Shown: positions 21,928 to 34,210 of the stretch, piece after piece
Layout: every line of letters begins with the position of its first letter
How positions within the stretch are numbered: position 1 is the stretch's first letter
Source of the DNA: Episyrphus balteatus
Lineage: Eukaryota > Arthropoda > Insecta > Diptera > Syrphidae
NCBI RefSeq assembly: GCF_945859705.1
Contig: NC_079134.1
Coordinates: forward strand, 68,258,625-68,322,624
DNA length: 64,000 nt
Direction: 5' to 3'
Notes under the pieces: model-generated
What the model was told of the DNA's origin: nothing
Database searches by the model: none
What the model saw: the letters and a program-made list of their open reading frames with translations, nothing else
Made by a program: the position numbers and the translations under genes

Positions 21928-24506
21928 TCACTGTACCAAATCGGAAGGTTTAGTCCTTCGCAAACGTCGTACTAAGTTTGTCTCGTCGAGTATTTCTAGT
22001 ATTGTTCTATTAGTATGTTCGACTAACCGTTTTCGATGTTTTTGGGCAAACGTTTTTATTTTTTCGCGAACCGTGGGGACTCCAAGATCCCTGTGAAGAT
22101 CTTCGTTTCTTATATACCACGGCGCATTTACAAATGATCTTAATAATTTATTTTCAAAGGTTTGTAATCTATTTAAATTTGTATCGCGGGTACAACCCCA
22201 GAGTTGAATACCATATGTCCAGACAGGCTTAAGTACTTGCTTGTAAACTAATAATTTGTTTTCAATACTAAGTCTAGAATGTTGTCCGAGGAACCAGTAC
22301 ATTTCTCTTAACTTAATATTTAACTGATCACATTTATTTTTAACATGCGGTTTCCATTTTAATTTCGCGTCGAGAGTCATCCCGAGATATTTTGCCTCGT
22401 TTGCAAATGGGACTTGAGTAGTATTAATAAAAACAGGTAGTCTATTTATTTTCTTATATGTAAAGTCCACGTGGACTGACTTAAATTCGTTAAGCGCTAT
22501 TCGCCATGTTTGTGTCCATTCATTGACATTGTTAAGAGCATTTTGCAATTTACTTGTCGATTCGTTAATTGTTTTGCCTACTGCAAGTATTGCGGTGTCG
22601 TCAGCAAAAGTAGCTACAATTGTGTTTTCTGTTTGAGGTATATCGCGTGTGAATAGAAGGTAGAGAATGGGACCTAAAACACTACCTTGTGGTACCCCAG
22701 CCACTATTTCCCTAAAGTCTGAGTAATCATTTCCGTGCCTATCGCGAAAAATTCTGTTCTCTAGATATTCTCTAAGAATGATAAAGAGTCCTTCAGGTAG
22801 GACTTGTCTTAACTTGAATTTGAGACCCTCGTGCCATACTTTATCAAAAGCTTGAGACACATCTAAAAAGACCGCTGAACAAATTTTCTTTTCTTCAAGA
22901 GCTTTCTCAATGACATCGGTGATTCTATGTACTTGATCAATCGTCGAGTGCTTGCTTCTAAAACTGAACTGGTGTTCAGGTATAAGACCTTTTTCTTCTA
23001 TTATTGGCTGGAGGCGCTGCAAAAATATTCTCTCAAAAACCTTTGATACTACAGGAAGCAGTGAAATGGGTCTGTATGATTTCTTTTTATGTGATGGTTT
23101 GCCAGGTTTCAAGACCATTATTACTTCTGCGACTTTCCATTGGTTTGGAATATATTCTAACCTAAGAGTGGTATTCATTATGTTTAGGAGGTTTATTAAA
23201 CCTTTCCGTGGGAGCATTTTAAGAATTTCCGCAGTAATTAAGTCGTATCCTGGAGCTTTTTTTGACTTTAGCTTCTTAATTTCTTTGTTTAATTCGGCAA
23301 GCGTAACATTTCTTGTGATGAAGCTTTCACTTGACGTTATATTCATATTTATACTATCATTCAATGCTTGCCCATTGAATGGTTTGAATGTTTCCTCTAG
23401 GTAATCAGCGAAAATGTTTGCTTTCTCTTTGTCGCTTCTTGCCTATTCATTTTGGTCTTTCATAATCTGGAATCTTAGGTTTTTTCGTGGCTTTCCATAG
23501 AGAGTAGTTAGATTCTTTACCTGCCGTCAAATTTTCAAGGTAATTTTTAGCTTCGCGGTTCTTGAAATCTGATATCATCTTTTTAAGTAAATTACTTAAG
23601 TGATTTAAATTAGATTTGTGTTGAGGAGCACGCGTTTGTTGCCAATTTTTGCGCGCTTTTCGCTTTTCTTTAAGAACGTCTTTTATCTCTTGGGGATATT
23701 TAGCATCTTTGTACCCTGAAATTTCTCTTTGGCAAGGGGTATTGTTCCATGCGGCTTTTTGGATAATATTCACAAAATTATCTACCGCTGCTTCAAGCTC
23801 AAGAGGTGTTTGTAGTGATACCCTTAATTCAACATTATCTTCAATATCTTCATTAAAGCCTTCCCAGTTAGTTTTACCGTTTGTTAGCCTAGGTGGTATT
23901 TCAATTTTAACAAGACTTTCGCTCATTGTGAGAATAACGGGAGAGTGGTCAGAGAAAAGATCAAAGCATTCCGTTACTTTAATTCGATTTGACGGTATTC
24001 CCCTGACTATAAAGAAATCAATCAGGTCAGGTATTTTGGAGGAATCTGCCGGCCAATAAGTTGGTTTTTCAGTAGAATGAAAGTCACAATTATTCTCCAT
24101 ACCGGCTTCGTATAATGCTCGGCCCTTTTGAGATATGCATCTAGAGCCCCAAAACGTGTGTTTAGCGTTAAAATCGCCACCAATGATTAACGTTGGTCTA
24201 AGTGATTTTAGTAAGTTTGAAAATTCATTTCTATCGATTTTGTACCGCGGAGGGCAGTATATTGATGAAATATTCAATGCATCATGTTTAGTTTTAACCT
24301 GCACACTTATAAGCTGCATCGATTCAAGTTCAAGCTTTAAGCCAATCGAGTGTTTGATACATTCTTTTATATATAATGATGCTCCGCCCCTTGCTTTGTT
24401 CGACGGATGAATTGCGTGGTAATCTAAAAAACCGATTATATTGAAATTTGATTCTCTTTTAACATGGGTTTCTGATATCAAACAAATCGTCGCCCGAGAG
24501 TTGTTT
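21928..24506 (-). pseudogene. Jockey-clade ORF2: endonuclease plus reverse transcriptase
   Basis: The endonuclease blocks are ATICLISETHV (near 24490), IIGGDFNAKHTFWGSR and LFSDHSPVILT. They are followed by a linker with KAAWNNTPCQ. Near 23440 a frameshift and an in-frame TAG separate this from the reverse transcriptase: LKSKKAPGYDLITAEILK, KSYRPISLLPVVSKVFERI, VFLDVSQAFDKVWHEGLK, VPQGSVLGPILYLLF and FADDTAILA. No RNase H domain follows. It ends in PSDLVQ. The extreme N-terminus was lost or displaced by the insertion at 24507. Confidence 0.9.
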
Positions 24507-25079
24507 TGTCGTAAACGCCAAAATGCACTTTTTTAAACTGAATATGTAGTAATAGGTTTTAGAACGTTCTCTTTTCATTTCTGTTATCAGATTTATCCTA
24601 TCGTTTACCGTAACTGAGATAATTAGTGTGCATTTTGTCGTATATCCACAAAATAAGCATCGGATTAGCGTTGGTTTGTCGTAAGCGCCAACTTTTGGCG
24701 TTTACGACAAAAATTCTATGTATTTTTCAGCTTTTTTTTCTTCAGTATTGGTTTGTCGTACGTCGTACAAAACAGATAGGGTAGAAAATTTCGAACTTGT
24801 TTTGTCTTACATGTATGTAGGTATATGACCCAAATAGAATATAAACAAATATAATAAACCTACTAGAAAAGAATTTATTGGAAATTTGGACTTCATGTGC
24901 TATAAGGACAACGAATTTAAAAACTAAGGGCTGCATTAAGCTTTGCGCTACTTGAGGTTTTGCACTATTCCTAGAGGTGCAAGGAAGAAAAAAGTGCATC
25001 TGAGAGACATCTCAAATGTTGTATTTAATTTTGTCATGGTTCTTGTCGTTTGTTCCTCCCGCTAGATAATTGACCTCAT

Positions 25080-25430
25080 CCTCGGTCGCAAGTACCGCTT
25101 ATAATAATATGTACTTGTTGATCTTCTATCGAACACAAGATCAAGAAGTCGACCGTCGTTCGCGGGCGCCGCTTCGTTCAAGCGCGTTGTCTTGAGCGAA
25201 GTGAAAAAAGGTCGCAGTTTTATTGTTGTACACTTATTGATCTTGCCACTTCGTTCGCACGCGCTGTCTTCAACGAAGTAAAGTGAAAAAAAGGTTGCTG
25301 TTTTATTGATGTATACTGTATACAAGTCGACTGTAGTCGTGGGCGCCGAGCCCGTGGCGCCTCTTCGTTCACGCGCATTGTCGTGAACGAAGCGAAAAAG
25401 GGTTGCTGTGAGTTTTGTTATTGCACCCGC
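25080..25430. repeat. GC-rich imperfect tandem repeat with hairpins
   Basis: Three imperfect units, each with a hairpin built on CTTCGTTC...GAACGAAG (for example CTTCGTTCAAGCGCG and its mate) followed by GTGAAAAAAGG and a TTTTATTG stretch. It stands out because it is GC-rich against AT-rich flanks. It lies inside the inserted DNA element. Confidence 0.6.
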
Positions 25431-25505
25431 TCGCAAAAAACACCTGCTGGTCGAAAATTATTTTTTTAAGGCGCCATTGTTCTTCGCTAAATTTGCGTTA
25501 TTGTT

Positions 25506-25772
25506 TTGCAAATTGATGATACTGATGATAATTTTACGCTATTTTATAAAGCGAGCGGTATAAAAGCGGAATATAAAAGCTCATCAATATTTAAAACCTA
25601 TAAAAAGTCTACCATAGCAACTCCTGTAAATTTGTTCAGCCAATGTCTTCAAATTACTAAAAAATCTAACTCGATAATTAAGGATAAGATTATTGATATT
25701 AAAAGCCTTTTCATATTTATGCCTAAATCAGACCAAGAATATTATGAAGCGTTATTCAAATCAAAAAATTAG
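25506..25772 (+). CDS. Small ORF of unknown function in inserted DNA element
   Basis: An 88-codon frame containing FTLFYKASGIKAEYKSSS and SDQEYYEALF. It is lysine- and serine-rich and has no domain I recognise. Its place inside the element between terminal motifs suggests the C-terminal remnant of a transposase, but that is an inference. It may equally be a chance frame. Confidence 0.35.
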   Translation: MQIDDTDDNFTLFYKASGIKAEYKSSSIFKTYKKSTIATPVNLFSQCLQITKKSNSIIKDKIIDIKSLFIFMPKSDQEYYEALFKSKN

Positions 25773-26188
25773 AATAAATTCTTTAGTTTGATATTTATTT
25801 AATTTACTTTTATTTATGACCATATATTAATTTAGTAATTTAACCAAACTTGGTTTATTTTAATTTTATTTCTTTCATATTTCATAGCCATAGGATGACT
25901 TTTATTTTTTGTTAAGACATTTTTAAATTTTTTTTTATGTTTATGGTCATATTTTTTGGTTTTTTCTTTATTTTAAATCTATTTATTTTAATAATTGAGC
26001 CTCTAAGTCAAACCAATACTACTTCTATGTAATAAGAAACTATTTTTTAAATGTTAAATTAATAAATAAAAACGAACTGTGAAAATTTTTTTATTTATTT
26101 TTTAGTATTGGAATGTTGTACGTGAGCCTACTTTGTCGTACGTGTACGGGATGGAAAAAAAAGTTGATTTTGGTGGCGTTTACGACAA

Positions 26189-27796
26189 ACTGATTTTGGA
26201 TAAAAACCTTGATAATTTGAAAATGCGCCAGGTTCAGGATGATTTATTACGGGTGTAGCTGCCGCTTTGGCGTATGAGTTTGCACTACTTTTTTCTGGAG
26301 ACGTCTTTGATGTTGATGGCGTTGTATTTTCTTTGCCGGTATTGGGTCTTACTGTATTTGCCCTTTTAGGTGTCTTAGAAATTGGATTTTCTGTTTGCTT
26401 CAATGGTTTTCTTTGTGTGTGAGTTTTTTCTCGGCGTTTTTGTAGCTCTTTGGCTACTTCACAGCCTCTATAGCTTGCCGGGTGACTTCCATTGCAATTA
26501 ATGCACTTCGCTGGAGTTTTGCTATTTCCGGTACAGTCTGCAGTTAAATGTTTTCCCGCGCATTTCACACACCTAGGTTCTTTTTTGCAATAGGTTTGCG
26601 TGTGGTTGAAGCCTTGACAGCTTTTATACTGAGGTACTTGCTTTGTACGGTTTCTTAGAGGTTCGATCTTTACAACGAGGTTAAGTATTGTTTTAATTTT
26701 GTAGATTTCCTCTAGTTTTTCTGTTTTATCAAACGTGAGTATGAATAGTGGGAGGCCACGTTGTACCACGACTGTTTCTTTATCTTTTTGTTGTTTTTCC
26801 TTCTTGACGATGTTTTCAGCATTTAAAATCTTGTAATTTTGTTCTTTAAGATCACTGATGACATCATTTTTTTGGCATGAGGAGTGTGAGCCCCTCGCCA
26901 CGACGCGTAGAGGTCTTTCCGATTTGTTTTCGTATGTGTACCACTCTACTTTTTCTTCGTTTAGTCTTCGCGAAAGGAGACGATAGTTATCGGAGTCTTT
27001 TACACAAACTTTCCACTTGTTGTTATTAAGCGAGATAACTTTAAAATTCGGCGGCGGTAACGCCTTTAAAATAGTTTGTAATTTATTGAACTCCGCAACC
27101 CCGACAACATTTATCGGTGGCGGTGGCCTTATTTTAACAGGTTTTTCTTTGTTATTTTTATCGTTTTCTTTATTTACTTCTACATTCGCTTCTTCCGTTT
27201 CGGAAGACGATGCATCCTCTGGTGGGGACGAAGCTTTACGTTTTTTGGTACGTCTTTTTGAGGATCTTTTCGTTTACGATCTAGTTCTTCTTCGTCTGTT
27301 TTATATTCAACAATATCCACTTGCTGTGGAGTTTCTTTTGGTTCTATTTCTGTTTTAGTTTTTTTCAACATAACATTTTCTTTGCGAAGAATATCGATTT
27401 CTTGCTGTGCTTTCTTTAAGGCCTCATTTTCATTTCTTAGAAATATTATTTCTTCTTTCAACTCTTGATAGAGTTGCAATGTTTCGTCGAGCCTTTGACG
27501 AAGATCTTTATTGTCTTTTTTACAAGACTTTCTGCTTTCTCTGAGTCTTCTTTTGCACGCTCTGGCGTTATGGGCGGACTCTTTTGCCCGGATACACTCG
27601 ATGTTGGTGGTGGTGATCGAGTTATCATGGGTTTTCTTGAAAACGGATTTATCAAGTGTTCGAATTGGAATAATTGGCTCTCCCCAGAATCCTTAGAGCC
27701 GACCTCCGAAGAGGGTGGATTTTCCAGAAAATCTGAATTGCCACCTGGGGTATTATATCTTTCTGTTTTATTCATTCCATATTTTGTATACGTCAT
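26189..27796 (-). pseudogene. Jockey-clade ORF1 (Gag-like, zinc knuckles)
   Basis: It is read in three frames separated by frameshifts near 27460 and 27190. The N-terminal part starts MTYTKYGMNKTERYNTPGG. A coiled coil follows (EIIFLRNENEALKKAQQEID), then a basic linker and the conserved PLRVVARGSHSSCQKNDVIS block. The CCHC-type knuckles are CQGFNHTQTYCKKEPRC, CVKCAGKHLTADC and CINCNGSHPASYRGC. This domain order is that of jockey-family Gag proteins, which bind the RNA and direct nuclear or telomeric targeting. The C-terminus runs into the inserted DNA element. Confidence 0.85.
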
Positions 27797-27810
27797 TCTC
27801 AGTATACGGA

Positions 27811-27886
27811 GGGTGGATTTTAGTCGCCTCTTACGACAGGCATGCCTACCTCGGGTATATTCTTTCTTTTCCCCTACCCGAAGGGG
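27811..27886 (-). promoter_or_regulatory. Structured 5' module of the jockey-clade element
   Basis: In sense it begins at nucleotide 1 of the element. CCCC (27886-27883) can pair with GGGG downstream, and CTTCGGGTA (27883-27875) can pair with TACCCGAGG (27857-27849), making a pseudoknot. There follow GGCATGCC, GCCT-GTCGTAAG-AGGC and GACTAAAATCC. The same module stands twice at the 5' end of the Dong-like element (59604-59672 and 59787-59855). A start at the exact 5' end would suit a self-cleaving ribozyme or internal promoter. Confidence 0.6.
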
Positions 27887-27896
27887 GTTTGAGTAA

Positions 27897-28457
27897 ATGA
27901 CAGTGGGAAAAGAGTCTGCCGCATATAGATATTTTTATTGCTTTTTTTTAAAGTCTAAGTGTTTTGTTATAGTATTCCCTCCTATTCTGCTTCGATACAT
28001 AGATTTATGATTACTTTGACTATTCTTTAAATTTAATATCAAAAAATTGGGTGCGATTTTTTGCGATTAACAAAATAATTTGCGAGTGAAATTTTTACTT
28101 TTAGTAAAATCACTCATACGCCCTACGTTTTATTTTAACTGGTTCTTAACATTTTCCAGAAATTTTATTTATTGAATTTAATGCATTTGGATTCACTAAG
28201 CCTAAAAATCACAATGGTTCCATTCTAGAAGCTCTAATATTTTAGATATTTTATTTTTTCACATTTTGAGTGTATGAAATTTCATACTATTTTTTTTAGT
28301 TTTTCTTATCACATGCGTTTTTAAAGTTTTGCTGAAAAAAATTATTTCCTTGCATAAATAATAATTTCTAGAAAAAATAATTAGTTTTACTTCAAAAAAT
28401 AATTTTGTCCAGGGTGCAAGAATTGAGGGGTGCCGCAGGCGCCCCGAACTTATATAT
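27897..28457. other. Unassigned interval
   Basis: No gene is recognised. AT-rich sequence next to the right-hand TSD of the jockey element. Confidence 0.3.
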
Positions 28458-28852
28458 AGTGTAAAAAAAATACACTACGATGTTTCGGCAAGTAACCTTA
28501 AAAGTTGGTGTGTTCAATTCTCTTTTCAAAAAGATATAACATTGTTGAGAATATTCCATTAATAACCGAGATAAAATTTTTTTTCTTGAGAAATCCGACT
28601 TTCTTATGAGGTAATTTTTCCATATTATTTAAGTTTTTGTATTCTGAAAGGTTCTGAAAGGGTACAAAACTTAAAAAATATGGACAAATTACCTAATAAA
28701 AAAGTCGGATTTCTTAAGAAAAAAAATTTTATCTCGGTTATTTATGGAATATTCTCAACAATGTTACACCTTTTTAAAAAGAGAATCGAACACACCAACA
28801 TTTAAGGTAACTTGCCGAAGCATCGTAGTGTATTTTTTTTACACTACGGTTC
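28458..28852. mobile_element. Foldback element with AGTGTAAAAAAAATACACT ends
   Basis: A near-perfect palindrome of about 395 bp with arms of about 185 bp and a short central loop near 28650. Each end is itself a small hairpin (AGTGTAAAAAAAATACACTA). The arms share TTTATCTCGGTTATT. No coding capacity. Confidence 0.8.
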
Positions 28853-29369
28853 ATTGAATTAGAGCCATGTAAAATTTTTTAGTACTTAGTAGGGCAAAAA
28901 AGTAATTTTTGCTTTAAAACTGATGCAGCTGAGTTAAAATTTTTGAATGCATTTGGTAGCAGGGTTATTCAAGGTTCCGTAACAAAAGAAAAAAATGAGA
29001 AAACTTAAGATTTGTAGTCACGGCACATGAAAAACCGTCACAGGGTGACCATTTTTTCGACTTTTTTTCAAATGTCCATAACTCCCAAAATATATGGCTG
29101 CGATTTTTTTTATTATTTTTCTGATAACTGTCACCACCTACCCTATCTACCGTTTTCGTTTCGACGCTAACTTTTGGGACACCCTGTATACATAATATAA
29201 TATATGTACATACATATATATCACTAAATCATAGTTGGTAATATGGAGATGGAGTGTGTTTCTTTATTTTTTCCAGATATGAAAAAGTATAGACCGACGA
29301 GACAAAATAGTTTATCTAGAATATCCAGACTGTAATAATGAATAAAGAAACAGAAGGGAGACGGACAGA
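28853..29369. other. Unassigned; mariner-like end near 29170
   Basis: No gene. GGGACACCCTGTATA at about 29166-29181 resembles an insect mariner terminus. The other end was not found. Confidence 0.35.
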
Positions 29370-29910
29370 ATCCCGAATTCCAAAATCCAGAAAACCGAAA
29401 ACCCCAAATTCCGAAAACCCAGAATCCCGAAAACCCAAATTCCCGAAAACCCAGAATCCCGAAAAACCAAAATCCCGAAATCCCAAAATCCAGAAAGGCC
29501 AAAATACCGAAAATAAAACAGACAAATTAAAAAACTCTTCAAAATTGTGTTTCACTGAAATTTTAACTGAAACATAAAATTAAAACTAATTAAATAACAA
29601 TTTAAACATACAATTATTATAAGTTAGATATTAAAACTCATAATTCTTTTGATTTTAGTTCAACGATTTTTCCAACTTAGCTCAATCACAACAAAACACT
29701 GCTGAAAGCACAATAAGAACTTGAAATAATGTAAAAAAGAGATATTAACGGAATCATACACTTATATTGTTTTTTAATACTTGCTAACACCTTAATTACA
29801 CACTAAGGATTGTTTTCGAAACCGAAATCCCGAAAAAAATTTCGGGATTTTGCGGTTTTCGGGGTTTTGGGTTTTCGGGATTTTGACCCCAATCCGAAAC
29901 CGAACTGTAC
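29370..29910. repeat. CCCGAAAA minisatellite pair in inverted orientation
   Basis: About 29370-29530 is a degenerate array of units such as ATTCCCGAAAACCCAGA on the + strand. About 29815-29905 holds the same motif on the opposite strand (CGGGATTTTGCGGTTTTCGG). The two could form a loose foldback structure. Long frames read through the arrays in several phases, which is a property of the repeat. Confidence 0.7.
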
Positions 29911-30531
29911 CGAAAAGAATATCAATCAGCTCTCAGCTGTACAGTCTTATTTAAATGTCAAAACAAAATTAATATGTCACGAAATGGGTTATTTGTAAAT
30001 AATTGTACTTTAAAGAACCTAATTGAAGATTTAAATAGTTTCAAATAGGTGCAACGTAAGCACTTTAAAACTTTCTGTATTTATTAGTCTTGTTGTCCAC
30101 AATTTTCATTTATTTCAAACTAGACGCGAGAACTACTCCCGAGCTCTATTCCAATTCTTGAAAAATTGACAGCTTCTCAATTTCTCATAAAAACTACGTT
30201 TGTGTTTGAGAATAAAAAAAAGGATTGTTCGTTTTCCCCCCTCCAGGGCACTCTGAGTCATGTCAATTAACTGTCAAAAAAATCAGAGTTTCTCGGGTTT
30301 TCATTTTACATCGAACACCTCAGAGCTTTAGTTTGATCAGCTGATTTCAGTTTTGACATTTTTTACTTTATTTAGTTTCTTATTTCATGAATTTCGTGAA
30401 AAATTCTCCCAGTGAAAAAACAAAAAAATGTATTTTATTTTTCACCCATACAGATATTAAATTTCAGAATTGAATGGAAGCGATTCAAACCTTTTTATTG
30501 GATTTCAGAACGAGTGAATCATTGAGTGATT

Positions 30532-30620
30532 CCAATCGAAAACGACATTAATGTACCTAGTTGAAAAAGTTTTTGAAAAAAATTTGTTCAACTAGGTACA
30601 TTAATGTCGTTTTCGATTGG
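30532..30620. repeat. Perfect 34-bp hairpin with 21-nt loop
   Basis: The 34 bases at 30532-30565 (starting CCAATCGAAAACGAC) are exactly reverse-complementary to 30587-30620. The loop is 21 nt, A/T-rich. It may be a tiny MITE core or a precursor-like RNA hairpin. A related string AATGTCGTTTTCTATTG occurs at about 40555. Confidence 0.85.
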
Positions 30621-31764
30621 CTGAGTTCTCATATTCTAATTTTCTTCGCAATATCTCTCCAAAACATTTATAAAAAAAAGTGATCAAATATCTTTTTAAT
30701 TCGAGTGAATCTTAGAAAATTGCTTTAATAAGTATTCAAAACTGGAACAATCGTCAATTTTCGAAAGTTTCTTCATTAAATGTTCAATTAATGTCATGAA
30801 ATTAGTCCAAGTGAAATAAGACCAACTTTCAATTTTCAACATTTGTAGATATACAACTTTTCAAAAGCTTTTTAAAACATTTGAATAAACATTGAATACA
30901 TTAAATGAAAAAATCCCATTTTGGCAATTGTATGATAATACCGCACACCAAAGATGTTTGTTAAGGTGGAGCGATTTTATTTTTATTTTTTATTTTCGAA
31001 TTGACATAGTAAGAAGAAGTTGCGCTATTTATAAACGAACAAAACTGTATACTTAAAATTTTAAAATAATTTCATTTTGAGGTGCCTCAAGCCCTCTGAA
31101 TGCTTAAAATGGGAACTTTTTGACCTTTAAATTAAATGGGGAAAAATCAAATTCAACTTATTTTTTTTTTTTTAAATCCATGTTTCACTGAATGAGAAAC
31201 TTAAAAAAAATAGCTTACTTGACTTGTTTAATATATTTTCTTAGAAAAAAGTCTTACGATTCTTCCGTGGACAAAATTATTTTCCGCTTCGCGTTTGGCT
31301 TGTGCAATTTAAATAGATTCTCATGTGAGCAAATCTTTCCGCCAATTAATTGGGATTTATTTGTTTTTAATCTCCATGTGATAATTGATTAGCACGCTTT
31401 GTTTGCGAGATAGTTGCCCAAATAAGTGGCGATTTATCACTATGAGACTCCAAACTAATCGTCTTTTGAACAAAATTTTGTTCTTCTTTGCTTTGTGCGA
31501 GTTTTCTAAAATTACTTCAATAAGCTTTAGAAACAAAACTCGAGTCAGTTAAGAAAAAAAACATAAAAAAAACTAAAAAATCAATTTACAAATATTGTTG
31601 AAAAAAAAATTAAAGTTTCAACATTCTTTACAAATTAATATTTCTTAAGCACGTTCCACATCTTTATTGACATTATGGAGTTCTGGCTCACTATTTTGTG
31701 GGTTTCTGACACCCTTGGGTGGGTTGAAAGTCCATAATTGATTTGTGGACTTATAACCAGAGTT
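30621..31764. other. Unassigned interval
   Basis: About 1.1 kb of AT-rich sequence with no gene recognised. Confidence 0.3.
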
Positions 31765-31990
31765 GGATAATCGAATCGTTAATTACATTACATGTAATTA
31801 CAGGGTAATTGCATTGTAATCTAATTATTTTCCCATTACAAGGGAAATGTAATTCGAAATGCAATTACAATTAAATTACCGTGTAATTTTATTGTAATTA
31901 CATTATGAAATTACAAAAGTAATTAGATTATAATTAAATATATTGGTAATTTGAAAGTAATTACATTTTAATTGAAATTTTGTAATTAAT
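31765..31990. repeat. TAATTACA-rich block, left member of an inverted pair
   Basis: Dense in GTAATTAC / GTAATTGC motifs. The block at 38363-38535 is its inverted counterpart, sharing for example GAAATGTAATTCGAAATGCA. The two bracket the region that contains the right copy of the chimeric unit. Confidence 0.7.
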
Positions 31991-32059
31991 TACTAATTAA
32001 ATTAAACATTTTATTTTATTCAAACGAAACAAAATCATTCAATAAATTAATTAATATAA

Positions 32060-32783
32060 GGGCAATTCCATGGTAACTCACGTTACATTCACAAATTTTT
32101 TTTTGTTAATTTATAATATATTGATACGAAATTACTATCCATGAATGGAGCATAACTATACTTTCATAATTAACAACAAAATTTTTCTTAATTTTTAGCA
32201 TTTGCTTGGGACAAATAAAAGTATGATGGTAACTCACGTTACAAAAATCGGACACGATTTTTAAGAGTCCGACAGTATGAACTTTTTCTGCGAAATTAAG
32301 AATCTTGATTTGTTTTTAATGAAGATTCCATACATAAAAAATTACAAGCTTTTAATATTAGTGACAAAACCAAACATTTGTTCAATATTTCGAGGAAAAA
32401 TTTTAATATATTTAGGTAACTCACGCTACATTATTTTGGTAACTCATGTAACCTGCGATTTGTGGTTCCAAAAGTGAAGAAAAGATGCATTTTCACTCAA
32501 GTTTTTTTTTAAATCGAATATTGTGTAACGAAGTTTGCTTAAATGTTAATTTATTTAAGCAATCACGATGGGATAGTGTCATCGCTTATGCTTTAAAAAT
32601 GATTTAAGATTATTTATACTCCCTGAATTTAATTTCTATCCATAAGGGAATACAACAAATAATCTTTTCTTGCAACTTGCAAAAAGAGTTACCGTTTGTA
32701 AATAATAATTTGCTATTACAAAAAGTAAAAAAAAACTGCATAATTTGTTCAAAATTCGTGTCCACTTTTTCATGGAATTACCC
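32060..32783. mobile_element. MITE with GGTAACTCACGTTAC repeats (724 bp)
   Basis: The ends are GGGCAATTCCATGG and, inverted, GGGTAATTCCATGA, flanked by ATAA on both sides (a possible 4-bp TSD). Inside, GGTAACTCACGTTAC or a close variant recurs at about 32072, 32228, 32415 and 32438. No coding capacity. Confidence 0.65.
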
Positions 32784-33120
32784 ATAAGCTGTGTTTTTTT
32801 TATTCCCGTGATCCTGATCAGATCATTTTATTTGTTAGCTTTACAATAACAAAGCAAGAACCTGCTTTTTTTGTAAGGCAAATAAAAGCAATATGATTTC
32901 ATCTGGATCACGAGAATAATAAAACCCATCTATTATAATATTACACGAAAAGTTAGAATAAAATTACTGGTAGTTTATTTTTGCTTTAAGCAAAACAAAA
33001 TTTTGAAAATTTGTGTCCGATAGCTTATTTCATCGCGGCGCAATTATTATGCCCGCAAATGAAGAAGGCCTTTAATGGAAGCGACGGTTGAAGTACTGTG
33101 TTGTACTTCAGGAACAATCT

Positions 33121-33431
33121 CTTTGCAACTTGCCACTTGCAACTTGCCACATGCAACTTGCCACATGCAACTTGCCCCATGAAACTTGCCACATGCAACT
33201 TGCTCCCATGAAACTTGCTACATGCAACTTGCCACATGCAACTTGCCTCATGTAACTTGCCCCATGCAACTGGCCACATGCAACTTGCTACATGCCACTT
33301 GCCACATGCAACTTGCCACACGCAACTTGCCACATGCAACTTGCCACATGCAACTTGCCACATGCAACTTGCCACATGCAACTTGCCCCATGCAACTTGC
33401 CACATGCAACTTGCCACATGCTAATTGTCAC
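33121..33431 (+). repeat. 14-bp minisatellite, about 22 units
   Basis: The unit ACTTGCCACATGCA is repeated with few changes to the border of the chimeric unit. Four more units continue at 38048-38110, on the far side of that insertion. Removing the insertion and one 9-bp TSD restores the 14-bp period. Confidence 0.9.
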
Positions 33432-34210
33432 TTAGAACTAAATATGATGGGACTTAGAACAATCAAGAATACTCGGGCTCATTTTCAAAAGGCTACTTCC
33501 CTGTTTTTATTGTTCTATGTCCCATTAAATTATATTATCTGTGGAATGAAATTTTTTGACAAAAACGGTTTTCAAATTCGGAAAGAGCACCCTGCAACAT
33601 TAACTCATTTTCAGTAAAAAGTGGATTTAGAACAATTTTGATATATGCCGACGATATGTGGACTTTGCACCAGTGCAAAACCGGAATATTACCACTGATT
33701 TCAGAAGATAAAAGTTGCTGAACCACGGATTAAATATTTGCCCTAAAATGTTTGTTTTTAAATATTGTCAATTTAATTTAGAACTCAATAGATAGAATGT
33801 ACTTAAAAATTTTCTGCTACAAAATTTTAGTACGAGAAAAAGTTCATTTTTCAATGTTTTATATAAAATTGAACGAAATAATTTTTTGTATTAAGCCTTA
33901 GAATGGTTAAAATTTGTTTTTCAAAAAATATTTCTGCACTTGAAATTTTTCGTAGAACCTCAAAATTTCAAGTTATCATAAAAAAAACGTTTTTAAATGT
34001 TTTCAGATTTCAACGATTTTTTACTCAGCCATTTTTCGGTCAATTTCAGGGGGGTCATTCCGTAATTTTGAAAATGACAAAATGTAGCTTTAAATTCTAA
34101 AAAACGGTGAAAAAATGTTGTACTTCGAGATTCAGCCCATAAAAATCAATCGTCAATAAATAAACGATATTCCAATCACCGATCAAATTCCGAACTCATT
34201 ATTATTAAAT

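Larger units (their letters stand above)
24507..26188. mobile_element. DNA element with TTGTCGTAAACGCC ends inserted in the jockey element
   Basis: The sequence TTGTCGTAAACGCC stands at the left border and its inverted form GGCGTTTACGACAA at the right. The motif recurs internally: a hairpin at 24677-24712 (TTTGTCGTAAGCGCCAA / TTGGCGTTTACGACAAA) and GTCGTACGT forms near 24755 and 26130. This suggests multiple subterminal transposase-binding sites. I see no clear TSD, so the borders are good to a few bases only. The superfamily is unknown. Confidence 0.6.
21526..27886 (-). mobile_element. Jockey-clade non-LTR retrotransposon with both ends and TSD
   Basis: It is read right to left. The 5' end at 27886 starts CCCCTTCGGGTAGGGG. 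ORF1 spans about 27796-26189, ORF2 about 24506-21928, a 3' UTR follows, and a poly(A) tail appears as 22 T at 21526-21547. A 10-bp TSD, gtttgagtaa, lies at 21516-21525 and 27887-27896 and fixes both ends. A DNA element (about 24507-26188) interrupts the ORF1/ORF2 junction. Without it the length is about 4.7 kb, normal for jockey elements. Frameshifts make the copy inactive, but its sequence is well preserved. Confidence 0.9.

Noticed and set aside
29224..29577. Overlapping 76-92 codon frames with FGISGFWVFG repeats
   Set aside because: Degenerate CCCGAAAA minisatellite open in several frames on both strands.
33121..33431. CRISPR-like array
   Set aside because: Contiguous 14-bp units without unique spacers in a eukaryotic genome; a minisatellite.
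33025..33617. ORFs rich in HATCNLP or ASCMWQV repeats at 33.0-33.6 kb
   Set aside because: Frames through a 14-bp minisatellite, present on both strands; no start context or homology.
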